This document shows, piece after piece, positions 8,052-9,538 of a stretch of DNA of 9,538 nt (positions within the stretch are counted from its first letter, which is position 1; each line of letters opens with the position of its first letter). The stretch is from assembly GCA_019114925.1 (NCBI GenBank), contig DXEO01000140.1, positions 1-9,538 on the forward strand. Reading direction: 5' to 3'. The notes under the pieces were generated by a model. The model was given only the letters and a program-made list of their open reading frames with translations, made no database searches and was not told the DNA's origin. Origin of the DNA: Candidatus Corynebacterium faecipullorum (GTDB lineage Bacteria > Actinomycetota > Actinomycetes > Mycobacteriales > Mycobacteriaceae). A program made the position numbers and the translations under genes.

Positions 8052-9458
8052 ACATTCTCTCAATGACACGCATAAACTACCGTCCCCTCACCTTGACTGC
8101 AGCCGCTGCTCTAGCGCTCAGCTCCCCGACGCTCATTCTCGCTGCACCCCCGCCATCGCGGCCGAGCAGGCGAGCGCCACTTCCTGTGATGCTGACTCCC
8201 TCCACGCCTTCAGCCGCGGACACCAAGACCTCGCTTTGGTCGGTGACTCCGGGGACCTGTCCTTTATAGCCCGCGATGATGAATCCGGTAAGGACTATGC
8301 CTCTGGGGAGTTCTATGTAGAAGTCGGCAGCAATGCCGCTTTCGACGAATCAGCGGGTAGCGATATTCCATCGATCGGTTGGCAAATTCCCCAAACCCAA
8401 GATCCAAATATCCCCTGGGTGGGGTTCAACACCAGCTACCTCGACGAGGCCACTGCTGCCGATGCCACTTTATCCTTGACGCTACACAGCGGCCCGGAAG
8501 GCGGACGCATGGTGGGCTTTCAGAACTCCGTGGGTGCTGACCCGACCGTGCTCTTTGACTCCGAGAATCCGGATATCACGTGGGACTATCCTGATCATTT
8601 CCACAGTCACACCGGGATCATCTTTAGCGAGCCGGGTGCCTATGCTGCCACTTTTACCTTCACCCTCAACGATGGCTCCGAGCACTCTATTGACGTGCCT
8701 TTCTTGGTTGGTGGCGCGGATACCGCTGAGCTTTGCCAGCTGGAGTGGGGCTCGGGCGAAGGTGGCAGCGGTGGCTCGGGAAGCCCGAAAACCGACCCCA
8801 GCAGCTGGCCAAGGACATTAATGACACCTCCAAGGCCATTGCACAGTTAGATAAGACGATGGACAAGACCTTCAAAGAGGCCGATACCTTCTTCAACGGC
8901 GGGAAACCCTCCGATGCGAAGAATGCGAAGGGGGAAAAGAACACGGAGCGCTCCACGCGGGCCAGCGCGCGGAAGGAAACAAATCCACAGAAAGAAACAG
9001 GGTCGAAAGAGCCAAGCGCTGCCAACTCTGCGACCGCACGAGACCGTAATCCGGCCCCAACGCTACAGCCCACACTGCTCAAGGACAGAGAGATTCAGCA
9101 CAGCGTGGGACGTCGCGCAGCACGTCTGCCGCCGACGCCAAGAACTCGACGCGCAGCGCCGGGTCCAATGACGAACGGAATGCCAGGAAAGAAGCAGCGT
9201 CACAGCGTCCGGCATCTCTGATGCGCCAGAACAGTATGCTGACGGCGGAAACATCCGGGCTATGAGCTATGGAGCCCCGATGGTGGGCTTCTGAGCGGGC
9301 TTTTGGCAGGCATGGGTTCCCTGGCCCTGCTGCTAGGAATTGGGCTTTTCATCGCTGTCCAATTCTTCCGCCCGCGCAAGCGCGACTAGTACTACGGCCA
9401 TGCGGACAGCCTGTATGGAGGGGGATCTGGTTTCGGCACTAGCGAAGCAAACAACTAG
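8048..9458 (+). pseudogene. Single-module choice-of-anchor M protein with long linker and membrane anchor, heavily frameshifted
   Basis: This is the last operon gene, from ATG 8048 with AAAGGAG at 8030-8036. A signal peptide (YRPLTLTAAAALALSSPTL) runs into a C5 tract (8147-8151), where one lost base changes frame. The next frame gives EQASATSCDADSLHAFSRGH, then GHQD (8218-8229), IPQTQDPNIPWVGFNT and DHFHSHTGIIFSEPG (8593-8637). A second loss at C4 8796-8799 leads to QQLAKDINDTSKAIAQLDKT, a likely short coiled coil, then a Lys/Thr/Ala/Ser-rich linker. Further shifts are suggested near 9055-9058 (C4), 9195-9202 and 9290. The anchor GLLAGMGSLALLLGIGLFIA with RPRKRD reaches TAG 9387-9389. The same frame continues YYGHADSLYGGGSGFGTSEA to TAG 9456-9458, so 9387 may itself be a nonsense mutation. 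Frame paths in the low-complexity linker are uncertain; module and anchor are clear. Confidence 0.8.
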
Positions 9459-9469
9459 AGTTATTCCTT

Positions 9470-9538
9470 ATGTGTGAAAACAGACCCTCTACCGCCCCTG
9501 ACTTCCTCCTGTCCCGCGCGACGGGGTCTGTGAGATCG
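9470..9538 (+). CDS. Start of the next gene, possibly isochorismate synthase (runs off the right edge)
   Basis: An ATG at 9470 opens a frame of 23 codons to the window edge: MCENRPSTAPDFLLSRATGS followed by VRS. The pattern 'PDFLLSR.xGxVR' near the N-terminus resembles corynebacterial isochorismate synthases (chorismate to isochorismate, for menaquinone or siderophores), but this rests on memory of a short segment. There is no convincing ribosome binding site, and it begins 12 bases after the presumed ancestral end of the preceding gene. It could instead be an unrelated gene or a chance frame. Confidence 0.4.
   Translation, partial: MCENRPSTAPDFLLSRATGSVRS

Noticed and set aside
9480..9531. 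Inverted repeat ACAGACCC / GGGTCTGT, considered as a terminator
   Set aside because: Eight-base arms with a 36-base loop and no T-run, lying inside the next reading frame; probably chance.

Overview
The window most likely comes from a Corynebacterium or a close relative. It is moderately GC-rich, its glutamyl-tRNA synthetase reads like the corynebacterial protein, and the accessory locus is a type known from Actinobacteria: an ABC transporter accompanied by several surface proteins carrying the 'choice-of-anchor M' / TIGR03769 repeat.

Layout. Positions 1-1164 (minus strand) hold the first 388 codons of gltX, intact and running off the left edge. A divergent intergenic region (1174-1320) carries a candidate Zur-like operator (1219-1241) and a candidate promoter (1268-1297). 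From about 1321 to 9458 there is one compact plus-strand operon of seven genes: (1) a long two-module surface protein; (2) a one-module membrane-anchored protein; (3) a TroA/ZnuA-type metal-binding lipoprotein with a repeat module inserted; (4) a second one-module membrane-anchored protein; (5) the ABC ATPase; (6) the ABC-3 family permease; (7) a third one-module anchored protein. Genes 2 to 7 are joined by 1-8 base stop/start overlaps, so they were once one translationally coupled unit. A further gene begins at 9470 and leaves the window after 23 codons; it may be an isochorismate synthase.

State. Six of the seven operon genes are broken. I count about 17 lesions: a missing start, nonsense codons, single-base indels (many in short homopolymers), and three internal deletions. 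The deletions remove the ABC signature region of the ATPase, a metal-ligand segment of the binding protein and the last membrane helices of the permease. Only gene 4 is intact, and gltX shows no errors over 1.16 kb. The locus therefore looks like a decaying metal-uptake system, although indels should be checked against raw reads.

How it would have worked (inference from family knowledge). Exposed repeat proteins would capture a metal, probably zinc, and hand it to the lipoprotein and then the permease/ATPase. All six modules keep a [G/T]H[VIQ]D motif and an HxH motif, which suits a three-histidine metal site. In the binding protein the module appears circularly permuted and sits where ZnuA proteins carry their His-rich loop.
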